A stretch of DNA of 64,000 nucleotides, from assembly GCF_028656935.1 (NCBI RefSeq), contig NZ_JAMDGZ010000015.1:124001-188000 (forward strand). Reading direction: 5' to 3'. Below, piece by piece: positions 8,844-18,451 of the stretch. The stretch is from Pseudomonas rubra (lineage in GTDB: Bacteria > Pseudomonadota > Gammaproteobacteria > Pseudomonadales > Pseudomonadaceae). The translations under genes and the position numbers were made by a program. Position 1 is the first letter of the stretch. Every line of letters starts with the position of its first letter. The notes beneath the pieces were generated by a model, which saw only the letters and a list, made by a program, of their open reading frames with translations, was not told the origin of the DNA and made no database searches.

Positions 8844-9187
8844 GAAGGATTCCTGTCCTGGTGATAAAGAAGCGAAGGCAGCTAATCGGACGCAGCTCAG
8901 ACCGCAGCACTCGGTAAAACATTCAACTGCGGACAGTAAATTCTGCCCATCGCCTTTGCTATACCTTATACAGCCTGCGCCGTGGCAACCAGTCGCACAC
9001 TGTTAAAGCGTATTTTTCGCAAGATTAAGGCTCTGCCCGTCGGCCTGAGGATGGCCGCTACCGGGCAACCCTGATAAAATCGCGCGCCTTCGCAGACCGG
9101 CGACGGTCGGGCAGCCGGATTATCTCCGCCTTGCCTGGCAGGTCACGGTCGATTCCCCTGAATCCCTCCCCCCTAAAGGCCTGGATC
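8844..9187. promoter_or_regulatory. purM: Divergent promoter region of the DUF2066 gene and purM
   Basis: The 344 nt between the two start codons hold no gene that I can see. A CTATACCTTATACAG segment around 8958-8972 is an AT-rich near-palindrome and a possible -10 region. An imperfect stem (GGCTCTGCCCGTCGGCCTGAG to CTACCGGGCAACCC) lies near 9030-9073, and GACCGGCGACGGTC at about 9096-9109 forms an inverted repeat. No PurR-type operator could be assigned. Confidence 0.4.
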
Positions 9188-10246
9188 ATGAGCAAGCAAC
9201 CCTCCCTGAGCTACAAGGACGCCGGTGTAGACATCGACGCCGGTGAAGCATTGGTCGAACGCATCAAAGGCGTCGCCAAGCGCACGGCGCGCCCGGAAGT
9301 CATGGGCGGCCTGGGCGGTTTCGGCGCCCTCTGCGAGATCCCGGCCGGCTACAAACAGCCGGTTCTGGTCTCCGGCACCGATGGCGTCGGCACCAAGCTG
9401 CGCCTGGCGCTGAACCTGAACAAGCACGACAGCATCGGCCAGGACCTGGTCGCCATGTGCGTCAACGACCTGGTGGTCTGCGGTGCCGAGCCGCTGTTCT
9501 TCCTCGACTACTATGCCACTGGCAAACTCAACGTCGACATCGCCGCCACCGTGGTCACCGGTATCGGTGCCGGCTGCGAGCTGGCTGGCTGCTCCCTGGT
9601 CGGCGGTGAAACCGCTGAAATGCCAGGCATGTACGAAGGCGAAGACTACGACCTGGCCGGTTTCTGTGTCGGCGTGGTGGAAAAGGCTGACATCATCGAC
9701 GGCTCCAAGGTTGCCACCGGCGACGCGCTGATCGCCCTGCCGTCCTCCGGCCCGCACTCCAATGGCTACTCGCTGATCCGCAAGATCATCGAAGTCGCCG
9801 GCGCCGACATCGAAAACATCCAGCTCGACGGCAAGCCGCTGACCGAGCTGCTGATGGCCCCGACCCGCATCTACGTCAAGTCGCTGCTCAAGCTGATCAA
9901 GGACACCGGCGCGGTCAAGGCCATGGCCCACATCACCGGCGGCGGCCTGCTCGACAACATCCCGCGCGTCCTGCCAAAAGGCGCCCAGGCTGTGGTCGAT
10001 GTCGCCAGCTGGCAGCGCCCAGCGGTATTCGACTGGCTGCAGCAGCAAGGCAACGTCGACGAGCACGAAATGCACCGCGTGCTGAACTGCGGCGTAGGCA
10101 TGGTCATCTGCGTTGCCCAGGATCAGGTCAAAAACGCCTTGAACGTCCTGCGTGAAGCCGGCGAGCAGCCTTGGGTCATCGGCCAGATCGGCGTTGCTGC
10201 CGAAGGCGCTGCCCAGGTCGAGCTGAAGAACGTCAAGGCACACTGA
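9188..10246 (+). CDS. purM: Phosphoribosylformylglycinamidine cyclo-ligase
   Basis: PurM (352 aa) catalyses the fifth step of purine synthesis, ATP-dependent closure of FGAM to aminoimidazole ribonucleotide. The ATP-binding glycine-rich segment [15 protein letters not shown] is near residues 60-74, and [20 protein letters not shown] and [16 protein letters not shown] are family signatures. The ATG at 9188 ([17 protein letters not shown]) matches the family N-terminus; the longer open frame upstream is not used. Its TGA overlaps the purN ATG by one base, so purM and purN are coupled. Confidence 0.97.
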   Translation: MSKQPSLSYKDAGVDIDAGEALVERIKGVAKRTARPEVMGGLGGFGALCEIPAGYKQPVLVSGTDGVGTKLRLALNLNKHDSIGQDLVAMCVNDLVVCGAEPLFFLDYYATGKLNVDIAATVVTGIGAGCELAGCSLVGGETAEMPGMYEGEDYDLAGFCVGVVEKADIIDGSKVATGDALIALPSSGPHSNGYSLIRKIIEVAGADIENIQLDGKPLTELLMAPTRIYVKSLLKLIKDTGAVKAMAHITGGGLLDNIPRVLPKGAQAVVDVASWQRPAVFDWLQQQGNVDEHEMHRVLNCGVGMVICVAQDQVKNALNVLREAGEQPWVIGQIGVAAEGAAQVELKNVKAH

Positions 10247-10899
10247 TGCCGAGCAAGACCTGTGATGTCGTGGTGCTGTTGTCCGGCACCGGCAGTAACC
10301 TGCAAGCGTTGATCGACAGCACCCGCACCGGCGACAGCCCGGTGCGGATCTGCGCGGTCATCTCCAACCGCGCCGATGCCTATGGCCTGCAGCGCGCCAA
10401 AGATGCCGGTATCGCCACCGCCGTGCTCGACCACAAAGCCTTCGACGGCCGCGAGGCATTCGACACGGCGCTGGTCGAGCTGATCGACGGCTACCAGCCG
10501 CAACTGGTGGTACTGGCCGGCTTCATGCGCATCCTCAGTGCCGGCTTCGTTCGCCACTACCAAGGCCGCCTGCTGAATATCCACCCTTCCCTGCTGCCCA
10601 AGTACAAAGGCCTGCACACCCATCAACGGGCGCTGGAAGCCGGCGATGCCGAGCATGGCTGCAGCGTGCACTTCGTCACCGAGGAACTCGATGGCGGGCC
10701 GCTGGTCGTACAGGCAGTAATACCGGTAGAGTTGGATGACACGCCAGAACGTCTGGCACAGCGGGTTCACAGCCAGGAACACCTGATCTATCCGCTGGCG
10801 GTGCGCTGGTTTGCCGAGGGCCGTTTGCGCCTGGGCGAGCACGGTGCTCTACTGGATGGCCAGCCTCTGGCGGCCAGCGGCCACTTGATTCGACCCTAG
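10246..10899 (+). CDS. purN: Phosphoribosylglycinamide formyltransferase
   Basis: The 217-aa enzyme transfers a formyl group from 10-formyl-THF to GAR. The N-terminal VVLLSGTGSNLQALID binds the phosphate. Catalytic Asn and His are in LLNIHPSLLPKYKG (near residues 104-118), and Asp is in the VTEELDGGPL segment near residue 145. The start codon overlaps the purM stop (TGATG). The DUF3108 gene follows after 8 nt and is probably co-transcribed. Confidence 0.97.
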   Translation: MPSKTCDVVVLLSGTGSNLQALIDSTRTGDSPVRICAVISNRADAYGLQRAKDAGIATAVLDHKAFDGREAFDTALVELIDGYQPQLVVLAGFMRILSAGFVRHYQGRLLNIHPSLLPKYKGLHTHQRALEAGDAEHGCSVHFVTEELDGGPLVVQAVIPVELDDTPERLAQRVHSQEHLIYPLAVRWFAEGRLRLGEHGALLDGQPLAASGHLIRP

Positions 10900-10907
10900 G
10901 AGAAATT

Positions 10908-11618
10908 ATGCGTCGCGCCCTGCTCTTCGCTCTTGCCGTGCTCGCGTTACCGTTGCAGGCAGCCGATCTGAAGCCTTTCTCGGCCAGCTACACCGCCGAC
11001 TGGAAGCAGCTGCCCATGAGCGGCACTGCCGAGCGCAGCCTGGAAAAGAACGCCAACGGTACCTGGGACCTCAATTTCAAGGCGTCGATGATGATCGCCA
11101 GCCTGACTGAGCAAAGTACCCTGAAGCTGGACAAGGACACCCTGCTGCCCCAGACCTACCACTTCGAACGTGGCGGCTTGGGCAAGGCCAAGAAGGTCGA
11201 TCTGGATTTCGACTGGACCAGCAAGAAGATCACCGGCACCGACCGCGGCGACGCGATCAACCTGCCGCTCAACCGCGGCGTGCTGGACAAGTCCACCTAT
11301 CAACTGGCCCTGCAGCACGACGTGGCAGCGGGCAAGAAGAGCGTGAGCTACCAGGTGGTCGATGGCGACGAGATCGATACCTACGACTTCCGCGTCTTGG
11401 GCCTCGAAAAAGTCACCACCAAGACCGGCCAGGTCGATGCCATAAAGGTTGAGCGCGTACGCGACCCGAGCCAGAGCAAGCGCATCACCGAGCTGTGGTT
11501 CGCCAAAGACTGGGACTACCTGCTGGTGCAACTGCGTCAGGTCGAGACCGACGGCAAGGAGTACGTGATCGTGCTGCAGGAAGGCACGGTCGACGGCAAG
11601 GCGGTCAAGGGCAACTGA
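10908..11618 (+). CDS. DUF3108 domain-containing exported protein
   Basis: This 236-aa protein has a Sec signal peptide (MRRALLFALAVLALPLQAAD) and a beta-rich body typical of DUF3108 (FSASYTADWKQLPMSGTAER, LWFAKDWDYLLVQLRQVE). Function is not established; it is expected in the periplasm or cell envelope. It has its own Shine-Dalgarno (AGGAGA) and is the last gene of purM-purN-DUF3108, followed by an intrinsic terminator. Confidence 0.9.
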   Translation: MRRALLFALAVLALPLQAADLKPFSASYTADWKQLPMSGTAERSLEKNANGTWDLNFKASMMIASLTEQSTLKLDKDTLLPQTYHFERGGLGKAKKVDLDFDWTSKKITGTDRGDAINLPLNRGVLDKSTYQLALQHDVAAGKKSVSYQVVDGDEIDTYDFRVLGLEKVTTKTGQVDAIKVERVRDPSQSKRITELWFAKDWDYLLVQLRQVETDGKEYVIVLQEGTVDGKAVKGN

Positions 11619-11642
11619 TTGCCTGACTGCTGGTTATCCCCC

Positions 11643-11671
11643 AAACCCCGCCTTGTGCGGGGTTTCTTTTT
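11643..11671 (+). terminator. Rho-independent terminator of purM-purN-DUF3108
   Basis: AAACCCCGC (11643-11651) pairs perfectly with GCGGGGTTT (11657-11665) around a 5-nt loop and is followed by CTTTTTA, 25 nt past the DUF3108 stop. Confidence 0.92.
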
Positions 11672-11680
11672 ATACCCAGG

Positions 11681-11750
11681 TAGGAGCGGGCTTGCCCCGC
11701 GAAAGCGAGCTGTCTGTCCCATCGCATCGCGGGGCAAGCCCGCTCCTACT
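11681..11750. repeat. REP pair (inverted)
   Basis: TAGGAGCGGGCTTGCCCCGC (11681-11700) and its inverted copy GCGGGGCAAGCCCGCTCCTA (11730-11749) flank a 29-nt spacer. This is the P. putida-type REP palindrome in its usual divergent pair, placed just after a terminator. Other full or partial copies in the window are at 13492, 18452, 25452, 27354 and 58720. Confidence 0.92.
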
Positions 11751-11857
11751 GACATGAAAGATGTTTCATGCGTTGTTTATTTACTTAGCCTGCTAACAAA
11801 TTCTATAAAAGAGACCTGCGACACGGTGCCGCAGTTAACTGAACGTGGAGTTTGCAG

Positions 11858-12040
11858 ATGACTGTCAAAGTAACTGAGCGCGACGAAAGCAAAATGTCTC
11901 ACGAAGGCCTGGCTGCAGGCCTGCGCATCTGGGATGTGCATCAGCAGGATCAATTGGTCGGCATGTTCCACAACGAGCATGAAGCCCACAGCTACCGCAT
12001 CGAGCTGGAATACCTCGAAAACAGACAGCAGCAGCCATAG
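11858..12040 (+). CDS. Small conserved hypothetical protein, 60 aa
   Basis: The small soluble protein begins MTVKVTERDESKMSHEG, has no signal peptide, and ends LENRQQQP. A GGAG sequence 7 nt before the ATG and an intrinsic terminator 18 nt after the stop support a real gene. Family not recognised; small proteins of this kind are common in Pseudomonas. It stands alone between a REP pair and the convergent DUF2058 gene. Confidence 0.75.
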   Translation: MTVKVTERDESKMSHEGLAAGLRIWDVHQQDQLVGMFHNEHEAHSYRIELEYLENRQQQP

Positions 12041-12057
12041 CATCCTCCAGCAAAAAC

Positions 12058-12084
12058 AAACCCCGCCGAAGCGGGGTTTGTTTT
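12058..12084. terminator. Bidirectional terminator between convergent genes
   Basis: AAACCCCGC CGAA GCGGGGTTT (12058-12079) has T-runs on one side and A-runs on the other. It can terminate the 60-aa gene on the plus strand and the DUF2058 gene on the minus strand. Confidence 0.92.
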
Positions 12085-12086
12085 TG

Positions 12087-12626
12087 TTACCACATCAGAT
12101 CGTCAGGGATCACGTAGGCTGCGTACGGATCGTCGGCATCCGGCTCTTCAACCTGGGTGTTGAGCAAGACAATACGCTGCGGGTCGCGCTCCTGGATCTT
12201 CACTGCGGCCTCACGGGGGATCACTTCGTAACCGCCGCCATGGGCGACGATGGCCAGCGAACCACTGCTCAGCTTGCTGCGCATCAGGGCGTTGACCGAC
12301 AGGCGCTTGACCTTCTTGTCGTCGACGAAGTTGTAGTAGTCCTCGGTGGTCAGCTTGGGCAGGCGCGAGACCTCGATCAATTGCTTGACCTGGGCGGCGC
12401 GGGCTTTCTGCTCAGCCTTCTCCTGCTGCTGGCGGTTGAGCTCCTGGTCGCGCTTGGCTTTCTCGGCCATGGCTTCCTTGGCCAGCCGCTGCTGGGTATC
12501 GTCGACCTCGACCTGGCCTTTGTGCTCCAGGCGTTTTTGTTTCTTCTGATCTTTACTGACCTGCTTGACCTGTTTCTGGTTGACCAGACCGGCCTTGAGC
12601 AATTGGTCGCGAAGGGAAAGGCTCAT
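12087..12626 (-). CDS. DUF2058 domain-containing protein (YaiL-like)
   Basis: The 179-aa cytoplasmic protein begins MSLSLRDQLLKAGLVNQKQ, the usual DUF2058 start. A long, highly charged coiled-coil region from about residue 20 to 85 is rich in Lys, Gln and Glu. The C-terminal globular part contains FVDDKKVKRLSV and YEVIPREAAVKI. Function is unknown; the basic coiled coil suggests nucleic-acid or ribosome contact, which is inference. It lies 23 nt after mazG on the same strand. Confidence 0.88.
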   Translation of the reverse strand: MSLSLRDQLLKAGLVNQKQVKQVSKDQKKQKRLEHKGQVEVDDTQQRLAKEAMAEKAKRDQELNRQQQEKAEQKARAAQVKQLIEVSRLPKLTTEDYYNFVDDKKVKRLSVNALMRSKLSSGSLAIVAHGGGYEVIPREAAVKIQERDPQRIVLLNTQVEEPDADDPYAAYVIPDDLMW

Positions 12627-12649
12627 CGTTCACTCACTTATGCAACAGC

Positions 12650-13480
12650 TCAGCCGCAGCTGGGCAGGTTCTTTTCCTGACGTTTGGCTTCGCCCCAGAG
12701 CGCATCCATGTCTTCGAGGGTGCAATCTTCAATCGGACGGCCTATCTCGCGCAATGCCTGTTCGATAAAACGAAAGCGTCGTTCAAACTTTTTGTTGGCC
12801 CCGCGCAGGGCGTTTTCCGGGTCGACCTTCAAGTGCCGGGCCAGGTTGACTGCCGCGAACAGCAGGTCGCCAAGCTCGTCGGCCAGCGCCACGCTGTCGT
12901 CGTCGGCCATGGCCTGGAGCACTTCATCGAGCTCTTCGCGCACCTTGTCCAGCACCGGCAAGGCGTCGGGCCAGTCGAAGCCGACCCGGGCCGCGCGCTT
13001 TTGCAGTTTGGCTGCGCGCGACAGGGCCGGCAATGCGGCCGGCACATCATCGAGCAGCGACAACTGTTCAGGCTCGCCCTTCTCGGCGCGCTCCTGGGCC
13101 TTGATTTCTTCCCAGCGCTGCTTGACCTGGGTTTCATCGAGCTTGGGCGTATCCAGTGCAGCGTACAGCTCGCCGGTAGGAAACACGTGAGGGTGACGGC
13201 GGATCAGCTTGCGGGTGATGCTGTCGACCACACCGTCGAACTCGAAACGGCCTTCTTCACGCGCCAACTGGCTGTAGTAGACCACCTGGAACAGCAGGTC
13301 ACCGAGTTCACCCTGCAGGTGCTCGAAGTCGCTGCGCTCGATGGCGTCGGCCACTTCGTAGGCTTCTTCGAGGGTGTAGGGGACGATAGTCGCGTAGGTC
13401 TGCTTGAGGTCCCACGGGCAGCCGTGCTGCGGGTCGCGCAGGCGGGCCATGAGGTGGAGCAGGTCGTCTAGGGTATACAT
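12650..13480 (-). CDS. mazG: Nucleoside triphosphate pyrophosphohydrolase MazG
   Basis: The 276-aa tandem MazG protein hydrolyses (d)NTPs to NMP and PPi. The two MazG domains show the metal-binding EEAYEVADAIE / ELGDLLFQVVYYS set at the N-terminus and a second ELDEVLQAM / DELGDLLFAAVNLARHL set near residues 170-210. I chose MYTLDDLLHLMARLRD at 13480, the usual start; the upstream extension is encoded by REP sequence. Its position beside relA matches the known mazG-relA neighbourhood in which MazG moderates (p)ppGpp responses. Confidence 0.95.
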   Translation of the reverse strand: MYTLDDLLHLMARLRDPQHGCPWDLKQTYATIVPYTLEEAYEVADAIERSDFEHLQGELGDLLFQVVYYSQLAREEGRFEFDGVVDSITRKLIRRHPHVFPTGELYAALDTPKLDETQVKQRWEEIKAQERAEKGEPEQLSLLDDVPAALPALSRAAKLQKRAARVGFDWPDALPVLDKVREELDEVLQAMADDDSVALADELGDLLFAAVNLARHLKVDPENALRGANKKFERRFRFIEQALREIGRPIEDCTLEDMDALWGEAKRQEKNLPSCG

Positions 13481-13491
13481 GTCGGGTTCCT

Positions 13492-13555
13492 TATCGCGGG
13501 GCAAGCCCGCTCCCACAGAGCCTGATACCTGTGGGAGCGGGCTTGCCCCGCGATG
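13492..13555. repeat. REP pair between relA and mazG
   Basis: TCGCGGGGCAAGCCCGCTCC (13493-13512) and its inverted copy ending near 13554 enclose a short spacer, with a CCCACAG/CTGTGGG extension of the stem. It sits 6 nt from the relA stop and 11 nt from the mazG start and could form a stem in the mRNA between them. Confidence 0.9.
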
Positions 13556-13561
13556 ACGATG

Positions 13562-15802
13562 TCAAGGCGTACGGTTGCGCCGCGTCTCGATGATGTTCGG
13601 CAGTTGCGAAATCCGCCCCAGCAAGCGCCCAAGGGCATCCAGGCCAGGAATTTCGATGGTCAGCGACATCAGTGCGGTGTTGTCTTCCTTGTTCGAGCGG
13701 GTGTTGACCGCCAGCACGTTGATCCGCTCGTTGAGCAGGACCTGGGAAACGTCACGCAGCAAGCCTGGACGGTCGTAGGCACGGATGATGATGTCCACCG
13801 GGTAGGTTTGCACCGGCACCGGCCCCCAACTGACCTGGATGATCCGCTCCGGCTCGCGCCCGGCCAGTTGCAGCACCGAGGCGCAGTCCTGGCGGTGGAT
13901 GGTCACGCCGCGGCCCTGGGTGATGTAGCCGACGATCGCATCGCCCGGCAGCGGCTGGCAGCAACCGGCCATCTGCGTGAGCAGGTTGCCGACGCCCTGG
14001 ATCTGGATGTCGCCACGCTTGCCCGGTTTGTAGCCGGTTGCCTTGCGCGGCACCAGCTCGACATGGTCACTGCGCTCCGGCTCCACCAACTGCTGGGCGG
14101 CGTTGACCAGGTGCGCCAGGCGCAAGTCGCCGGCACCCAGTGAGGCAAACATGTCCTCGGCGGTGCGCAGGTTGGCTTTTTCCGCCAGGCGCTCAAAGTC
14201 GACCTGCGGCAGGCCCAGGCGGTTGAGCTCGCGCTCGAGCAGGGTCTTGCCAGCGGCGACGTTCTGGTCGCGGGCCTGCAGTTTGAACCAGTGGACGATC
14301 TTCGCCCGCGCCCGCGAGGTGGTGACATAGCCAAGGTTGGAGTTCAGCCAGTCGCGGCTGGGGTTGCCGTGCTTGCTGGTGATGATCTCGACCTGCTCGC
14401 CGGTCTGCAGGCTGTAGTTGAGCGGCACGATACGGCCGTTGATCTTCGCCCCGCGGCAGTTGTGGCCGATCTCGGTGTGTACCCGGTAGGCGAAGTCCAG
14501 CGGCGTGGCGCCCTTGGGCAGGTCGATGGCGTGGCCATCGGGGGTGAACACATAGACCCGGTCCGGCTCGATGTCGACCCGCAGTTGCTCGGCCAGGCCA
14601 CCAATGTCGCCGAGCTCTTCGTGCCACTCCAGCACCTGGCGCAACCAGGAGATTTTCTCTTCGTAATGGTTGGAGCTGGGTTTGACGTCGGTGCCCTTGT
14701 AACGCCAGTGCGCGCAAACGCCGAGTTCGGCCTCCTCGTGCATGGCGTGGGTACGGATCTGCACTTCGAGGACCTTGCCCTCGGGACCGATCACCGCCGT
14801 GTGCAACGAGCGGTAGCCGTTCTCCTTGGGGTTGGCGATGTAGTCGTCGAATTCTTTGGGAATGTGCCGCCACAGCGTATGGACAATGCCCAGTGCGGTG
14901 TAGCAGTCGCGCATCTCCGGGACCAGCACGCGCACGGCGCGTACGTCGTAGATCTGGCTGAATTCCAGACCCTTGCGCTGCATTTTGCGCCAGATCGAGT
15001 AGATGTGCTTGGCCCGGCCGCTGATGTCGGCGTTGACCCCGGTGGCCAGCAGCTCGTTCTGCAGCTGGTTCATCACGTCGCCGATAAAGCGTTCGCGGTC
15101 CAGCCGGCGCTCGTGCAGGAGCTTGGCGATCTGCTTGTACTGATCGGGCTCCAGGTAGCGAAAGGACAAGTCCTCCAGCTCCCACTTGATATGACCGATG
15201 CCCAGGCGATGGGCCAGCGGCGCATAGATGTCGAAGACTTCACGGGCAACGCGGTTGCGTTTTTCGTCGTCGGCGCCCTTGACCGCCCGGATCGCGCAGG
15301 TCCGTTCGGCCAGCTTGATCAAGGCCACACGGACGTCGTCGACCATGGCTACAAGCATCTTGCGCAGGTTCTCGACCTGCGCCTGCGAGCCCAGCACCAA
15401 CGACTGGCGCGGGCTGAGGCTGGCGCTGATGGCGGCCATGCGCAGCACGCCGTCGATCAGCTTGGAAACTACCGGACCAAAACGCTGGCCGACCTCGGCC
15501 AGAGTCACCTTGCCTTCACGTACGGCACGGTAGATGACCGCCGCGACCAACGAGTCCTGGTCGAGCTTGAGGTCGGCAAGGATTTCGGCGATTTCCAGGC
15601 CGGCCTGAAAACTCGACGTCCCATCGGCCCAGGAATGCTTGGCCAGGTTGCCCTTCTTCTCGACGTCCTGGGCGAACTCGCAAGCGGCCTTGAGGGCCTC
15701 CCGGTCCAGCGCCAGGTCGACGCTCACCACATGATCCAGCCATGCTTCGAGATTGATACTGCCGTCGGTGTTGACCGGCTGGTGCACTCTCACCTGTACC
15801 AT
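13562..15802 (-). CDS. relA: GTP pyrophosphokinase RelA
   Basis: RelA (746 aa) makes (p)ppGpp from ATP and GDP/GTP on stalled ribosomes. The N-terminal hydrolase-type domain is degenerate: the HD-family motif is replaced by YRAVREG near residue 92, as in RelA and unlike SpoT. The synthetase domain has the signature YRSLHTAVIGPEGKVLEVQI around residues 328-347. A TGS domain follows (VYVFTPDGHAIDLPKGATPL, near residues 405-424), then a linker and a C-terminal ACT domain (DRPGLLRDVSQVLLNERINV). Downstream is mazG, separated by a REP pair. Confidence 0.97.
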   Translation of the reverse strand: MVQVRVHQPVNTDGSINLEAWLDHVVSVDLALDREALKAACEFAQDVEKKGNLAKHSWADGTSSFQAGLEIAEILADLKLDQDSLVAAVIYRAVREGKVTLAEVGQRFGPVVSKLIDGVLRMAAISASLSPRQSLVLGSQAQVENLRKMLVAMVDDVRVALIKLAERTCAIRAVKGADDEKRNRVAREVFDIYAPLAHRLGIGHIKWELEDLSFRYLEPDQYKQIAKLLHERRLDRERFIGDVMNQLQNELLATGVNADISGRAKHIYSIWRKMQRKGLEFSQIYDVRAVRVLVPEMRDCYTALGIVHTLWRHIPKEFDDYIANPKENGYRSLHTAVIGPEGKVLEVQIRTHAMHEEAELGVCAHWRYKGTDVKPSSNHYEEKISWLRQVLEWHEELGDIGGLAEQLRVDIEPDRVYVFTPDGHAIDLPKGATPLDFAYRVHTEIGHNCRGAKINGRIVPLNYSLQTGEQVEIITSKHGNPSRDWLNSNLGYVTTSRARAKIVHWFKLQARDQNVAAGKTLLERELNRLGLPQVDFERLAEKANLRTAEDMFASLGAGDLRLAHLVNAAQQLVEPERSDHVELVPRKATGYKPGKRGDIQIQGVGNLLTQMAGCCQPLPGDAIVGYITQGRGVTIHRQDCASVLQLAGREPERIIQVSWGPVPVQTYPVDIIIRAYDRPGLLRDVSQVLLNERINVLAVNTRSNKEDNTALMSLTIEIPGLDALGRLLGRISQLPNIIETRRNRTP

Positions 15803-15901
15803 CTTTGTTTACCTTTCCCTACAGCGCATTCGCGATGCGCTTGAAATCACTGGTGCTGCCCCTGCCGGACCCAAGGTGCAGCGCCGAACGCGTCAGCCAG
15901 G

Positions 15902-17260
15902 CTAACCCGCTTCGAATAACGCCATGGCTTCGACATGCGCCGTTTGAGGAAACATGTCGAGAATCCCGGCACTTTTTAACCGGTAACCCTGCCTGACCAG
16001 TTCGACGGTGTCACGGGCCAGGGTCGCCGGATTGCACGATACATAAACAAGACGTTTCGCTCCGAGGTCTGCGATTTTTCGCACAACCTCAAATGCACCA
16101 TCACGCGGTGGGTCCAAGAGTACCGCAGAAAAGCCTCCTGCGGCCCAGCCCGACGCCGCCAAAGGCTGCGATAAATCGGCCTGAAAAAACTGCGTGTTAT
16201 GCAAATTGTTGCTACGGGCATTGGCGGCCGCCCGCTCGACCATCGCCTGCACCCCTTCGACCGCCACCACCTCCCGGGCCTGCCGGGCCAGCGGCAGGGC
16301 AAAGTTGCCCAGGCCGCAGAACAGATCAAGTACACGCTCATCGGCCTGGGGTGCCAGCCAGGCCAGGGCCTGCTCGATCATCGCGGTGTTGACCTGGGCG
16401 TTGACCTGGACGAAGTCGCCAGGCCGGTAGGCCAGTTCCAGGTTCCAGGGTTGCAGGACAAAACCGAGGCTCTGACCGGCAACCACCGGTAAAGGTTCAC
16501 CCTCACCTTGCAACCACAGCTGTACACCTGCTTCGCTGCAGAACGCTTCGAGGCGTGCCAGGTCGCCATCACCCAAAGGTGCGGTATGGCGCAACAACAG
16601 TGCCAACGCGGTACCGCTGAACAATTCGACGTGGCCCACCACCTGCGGTTTGCTCAGGCTGCGCAACAGGGTCGGCAGGTGACGCATGATCGACTGCAAG
16701 GGTTGTACCAGCACCGGGCAATCGTCGATGGCGACGATGTCCTGACTGGCTTCGGCGCGAAAGCCGACTTCAAGATTTTTTGCCTTGTTGTCCCAGCGCA
16801 CCGCCACCCGCGCCCGGCGCCGGTAGCCGAACTCCGGCCCGGTCAGCGGCGCGGCCCAATGCTCGGGCTGAACGCCCGCGACCCGCTGCAACTGCTCGGC
16901 CAGCAAGCGTTGCTTGAGCGCCAGTTGCTCGGCATGGGGCAGGTGCTGCAGGTTGCAGCCGCCACAGCGGTCGAAGTGCTTGCAGGGGGCGTCGCGGCGC
17001 GCCGGGTTGGCCTTGAACACCCGTTCCAGGCGGGCCTCGACCACCTTGCCGTGGGTATTGAGTACCCGCGCTTCGACGTCTTCCTCGGCCAGTGCACCAC
17101 TGACGAACCAGGTACGCCCGTCGAGAAAGGCAATGCCGCGGCCGTCACCGGCCAGGCGCTCGATGCTCAGGCGCTGTTTCTTGCCGGTGGGGATCTGTGG
17201 CGCACGGGTGCCACCGGCCGGCTGAAAGCGCAGGCCGCTGTTACGTTTATTCTTGGACAT
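15902..17260 (-). CDS. rlmD: 23S rRNA (uracil-1939-C5)-methyltransferase
   Basis: The 452-aa RlmD/RumA enzyme has an N-terminal TRAM domain ([20 protein letters not shown]), the Fe-S cluster cysteines in [16 protein letters not shown] (near residues 83-98) with a further Cys, SAM motif [16 protein letters not shown], and the catalytic nucleophile in [12 protein letters not shown] near residue 405. MSKNKRNSG at 17260 is the start that fits the family. Its ATG overlaps the cysM stop by one base (cysM is upstream on the same strand), so the two genes are translationally coupled. Confidence 0.95.
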   Translation of the reverse strand: MSKNKRNSGLRFQPAGGTRAPQIPTGKKQRLSIERLAGDGRGIAFLDGRTWFVSGALAEEDVEARVLNTHGKVVEARLERVFKANPARRDAPCKHFDRCGGCNLQHLPHAEQLALKQRLLAEQLQRVAGVQPEHWAAPLTGPEFGYRRRARVAVRWDNKAKNLEVGFRAEASQDIVAIDDCPVLVQPLQSIMRHLPTLLRSLSKPQVVGHVELFSGTALALLLRHTAPLGDGDLARLEAFCSEAGVQLWLQGEGEPLPVVAGQSLGFVLQPWNLELAYRPGDFVQVNAQVNTAMIEQALAWLAPQADERVLDLFCGLGNFALPLARQAREVVAVEGVQAMVERAAANARSNNLHNTQFFQADLSQPLAASGWAAGGFSAVLLDPPRDGAFEVVRKIADLGAKRLVYVSCNPATLARDTVELVRQGYRLKSAGILDMFPQTAHVEAMALFEAG

Positions 17261-18162
17261 CAGTTCACTGAATCGAAAATGCCGGTCGACAGATAACGGT
17301 CGCCACGGTCGCAAATGATCGCCACCATCACGGCGTTTTCCAGCTCGTGGGACAGGCGCAGCATCGCCGCCACTGCACCACCGGAGGACACGCCACAGAA
17401 AATGCCCTCTTCGCGGGCCAGCCGGCGCGTGGTTTCTTCGGCTTCGCTCTGGGCCATGTCGACCACACGGTCAACACGCTCGGACTGGTAGATCTTCGGC
17501 AGGTATTCTTGCGGCCAGCGGCGAATACCGGGGATGGCCGAGCCTTCCATGGGTTGCAGGCCAATGATCTGAATCGCCGGGTTCTGCTCCTTGAGGTAGC
17601 GCGAGCAGCCCATGATGGTGCCGGTGGTACCCATGGAGCTGACGAAGTGGGTAATGCTGCCCTGGGTCTGGCGCCAGATTTCCGGGCCGGTGCTCACATA
17701 GTGAGCTTCGGGGTTGTCGCCATTGCCAAACTGATCAAGCACCAGGCCGCGACCTTCGGCCTGCAGTCGGTCGGCCAGGTCGCGGGCGCCTTCCATGCCC
17801 TCCTCCTTGCTGACCAGGATCAACTCGGCGCCATAGGCAGTCATCGCTGCCTTGCGCTCGGCGCTGGAGTTGTCGGGCATGATCAGGATCATCTTGTAAC
17901 CCTTGATCGCCGCCGCCATGGCCAACGCGATACCGGTATTGCCCGAGGTCGCCTCGATCAGGGTATCGCCCGGCTTGATCTGCCCACGCAGTTCGGCGCG
18001 GGTGATCATCGACAGCGCCGGCCGGTCCTTGACCGAGCCTGCCGGGTTGTTGCCTTCGAGCTTGAGCAGGAGGGTATTGCTGGTGTCACCGGCAATGCGC
18101 TGCAGGCGGACCAGAGGCGTGTTGCCGACGCAATCGGCGATGGTTGGGTACTGCAAGGTCAT
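17260..18162 (-). CDS. cysM: Cysteine synthase B
   Basis: The 300-aa PLP enzyme joins O-acetylserine (or O-phosphoserine) with sulfide or thiosulfate. The PLP lysine is in [16 protein letters not shown] near residue 42, and the phosphate loop is [15 protein letters not shown] near residues 70-84. [16 protein letters not shown] and [14 protein letters not shown] are CysM-type segments. [17 protein letters not shown] at 18162 is the family start. It is the first gene of cysM-rlmD, possibly extending to relA. Confidence 0.95.
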   Translation of the reverse strand: MTLQYPTIADCVGNTPLVRLQRIAGDTSNTLLLKLEGNNPAGSVKDRPALSMITRAELRGQIKPGDTLIEATSGNTGIALAMAAAIKGYKMILIMPDNSSAERKAAMTAYGAELILVSKEEGMEGARDLADRLQAEGRGLVLDQFGNGDNPEAHYVSTGPEIWRQTQGSITHFVSSMGTTGTIMGCSRYLKEQNPAIQIIGLQPMEGSAIPGIRRWPQEYLPKIYQSERVDRVVDMAQSEAEETTRRLAREEGIFCGVSSGGAVAAMLRLSHELENAVMVAIICDRGDRYLSTGIFDSVN

Positions 18163-18242
18163 GGCGTATTCGCAATCCAGACTGCGGGGGCGCCTATCAT
18201 ACCGGCAAACGGGATTTGCCCATATCACGCAATGTGTGGGGG

Positions 18243-18261
18243 TTATAGCTGGGAGCTATAA
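18243..18261. promoter_or_regulatory. cysM: Perfect inverted repeat upstream of cysM
   Basis: TTATAGCT GGG AGCTATAA is a perfect 8-bp palindrome, 81 nt upstream of the cysM start. It could be an operator, or a terminator stem for the kinase gene that is transcribed towards it; no U-run follows. Role unproven. Confidence 0.4.
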
Positions 18262-18298
18262 GCAGGGATTGGGGGTGGATGTTCCGGCCCTATCGTGG

Positions 18299-18451
18299 CA
18301 TAGGTATCTACACATCTCTAGCGAGTCAGCCTATTGGCTCTTGATAGGCGTGCTTATCCAGTTGATGTGGCGAGGCTGGATAAGCACACATGCCCAGACC
18401 AACCCTGAGCCCTCTTCATAGATCAGGATTAGAGATGTGTAGATACCAATG
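18299..18451. mobile_element. 153-bp MITE-like element with 22-bp terminal inverted repeats
   Basis: The terminal sequences at 18299-18320 and 18430-18451 are inverted copies matching at 21 of 22 positions (shared core GGTATCTACACATCTCTA). The element is flanked by a direct repeat CCTATCGTGG (18289-18298 and 18452-18461), which looks like a 10-bp target duplication inside a REP sequence. Inside are two further hairpins: GCCTAT/ATAGGC (18329-18349) and GTGCTTATCCAG/CTGGATAAGCAC (18350-18361 and 18376-18387). There is no coding capacity. It supplies the last codons and the stop of the kinase gene at 18416. Confidence 0.75.

Noticed and set aside
9173-10243. A 356-codon open frame antisense to purM
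   Set aside because: It is the high-GC shadow of a clearly conserved gene; its translation shows no family motifs and it has no ribosome site.
11681-13555. REP copies as a CRISPR array
   Set aside because: Copies are dispersed, palindromic and in inverted pairs without regular spacers, and no cas gene is present.
14291-15844. A 517-codon open frame antisense to relA
   Set aside because: Shadow of relA in GC-rich DNA; composition is biased (runs of His, Asp, Val, Gln) and unlike any known protein.
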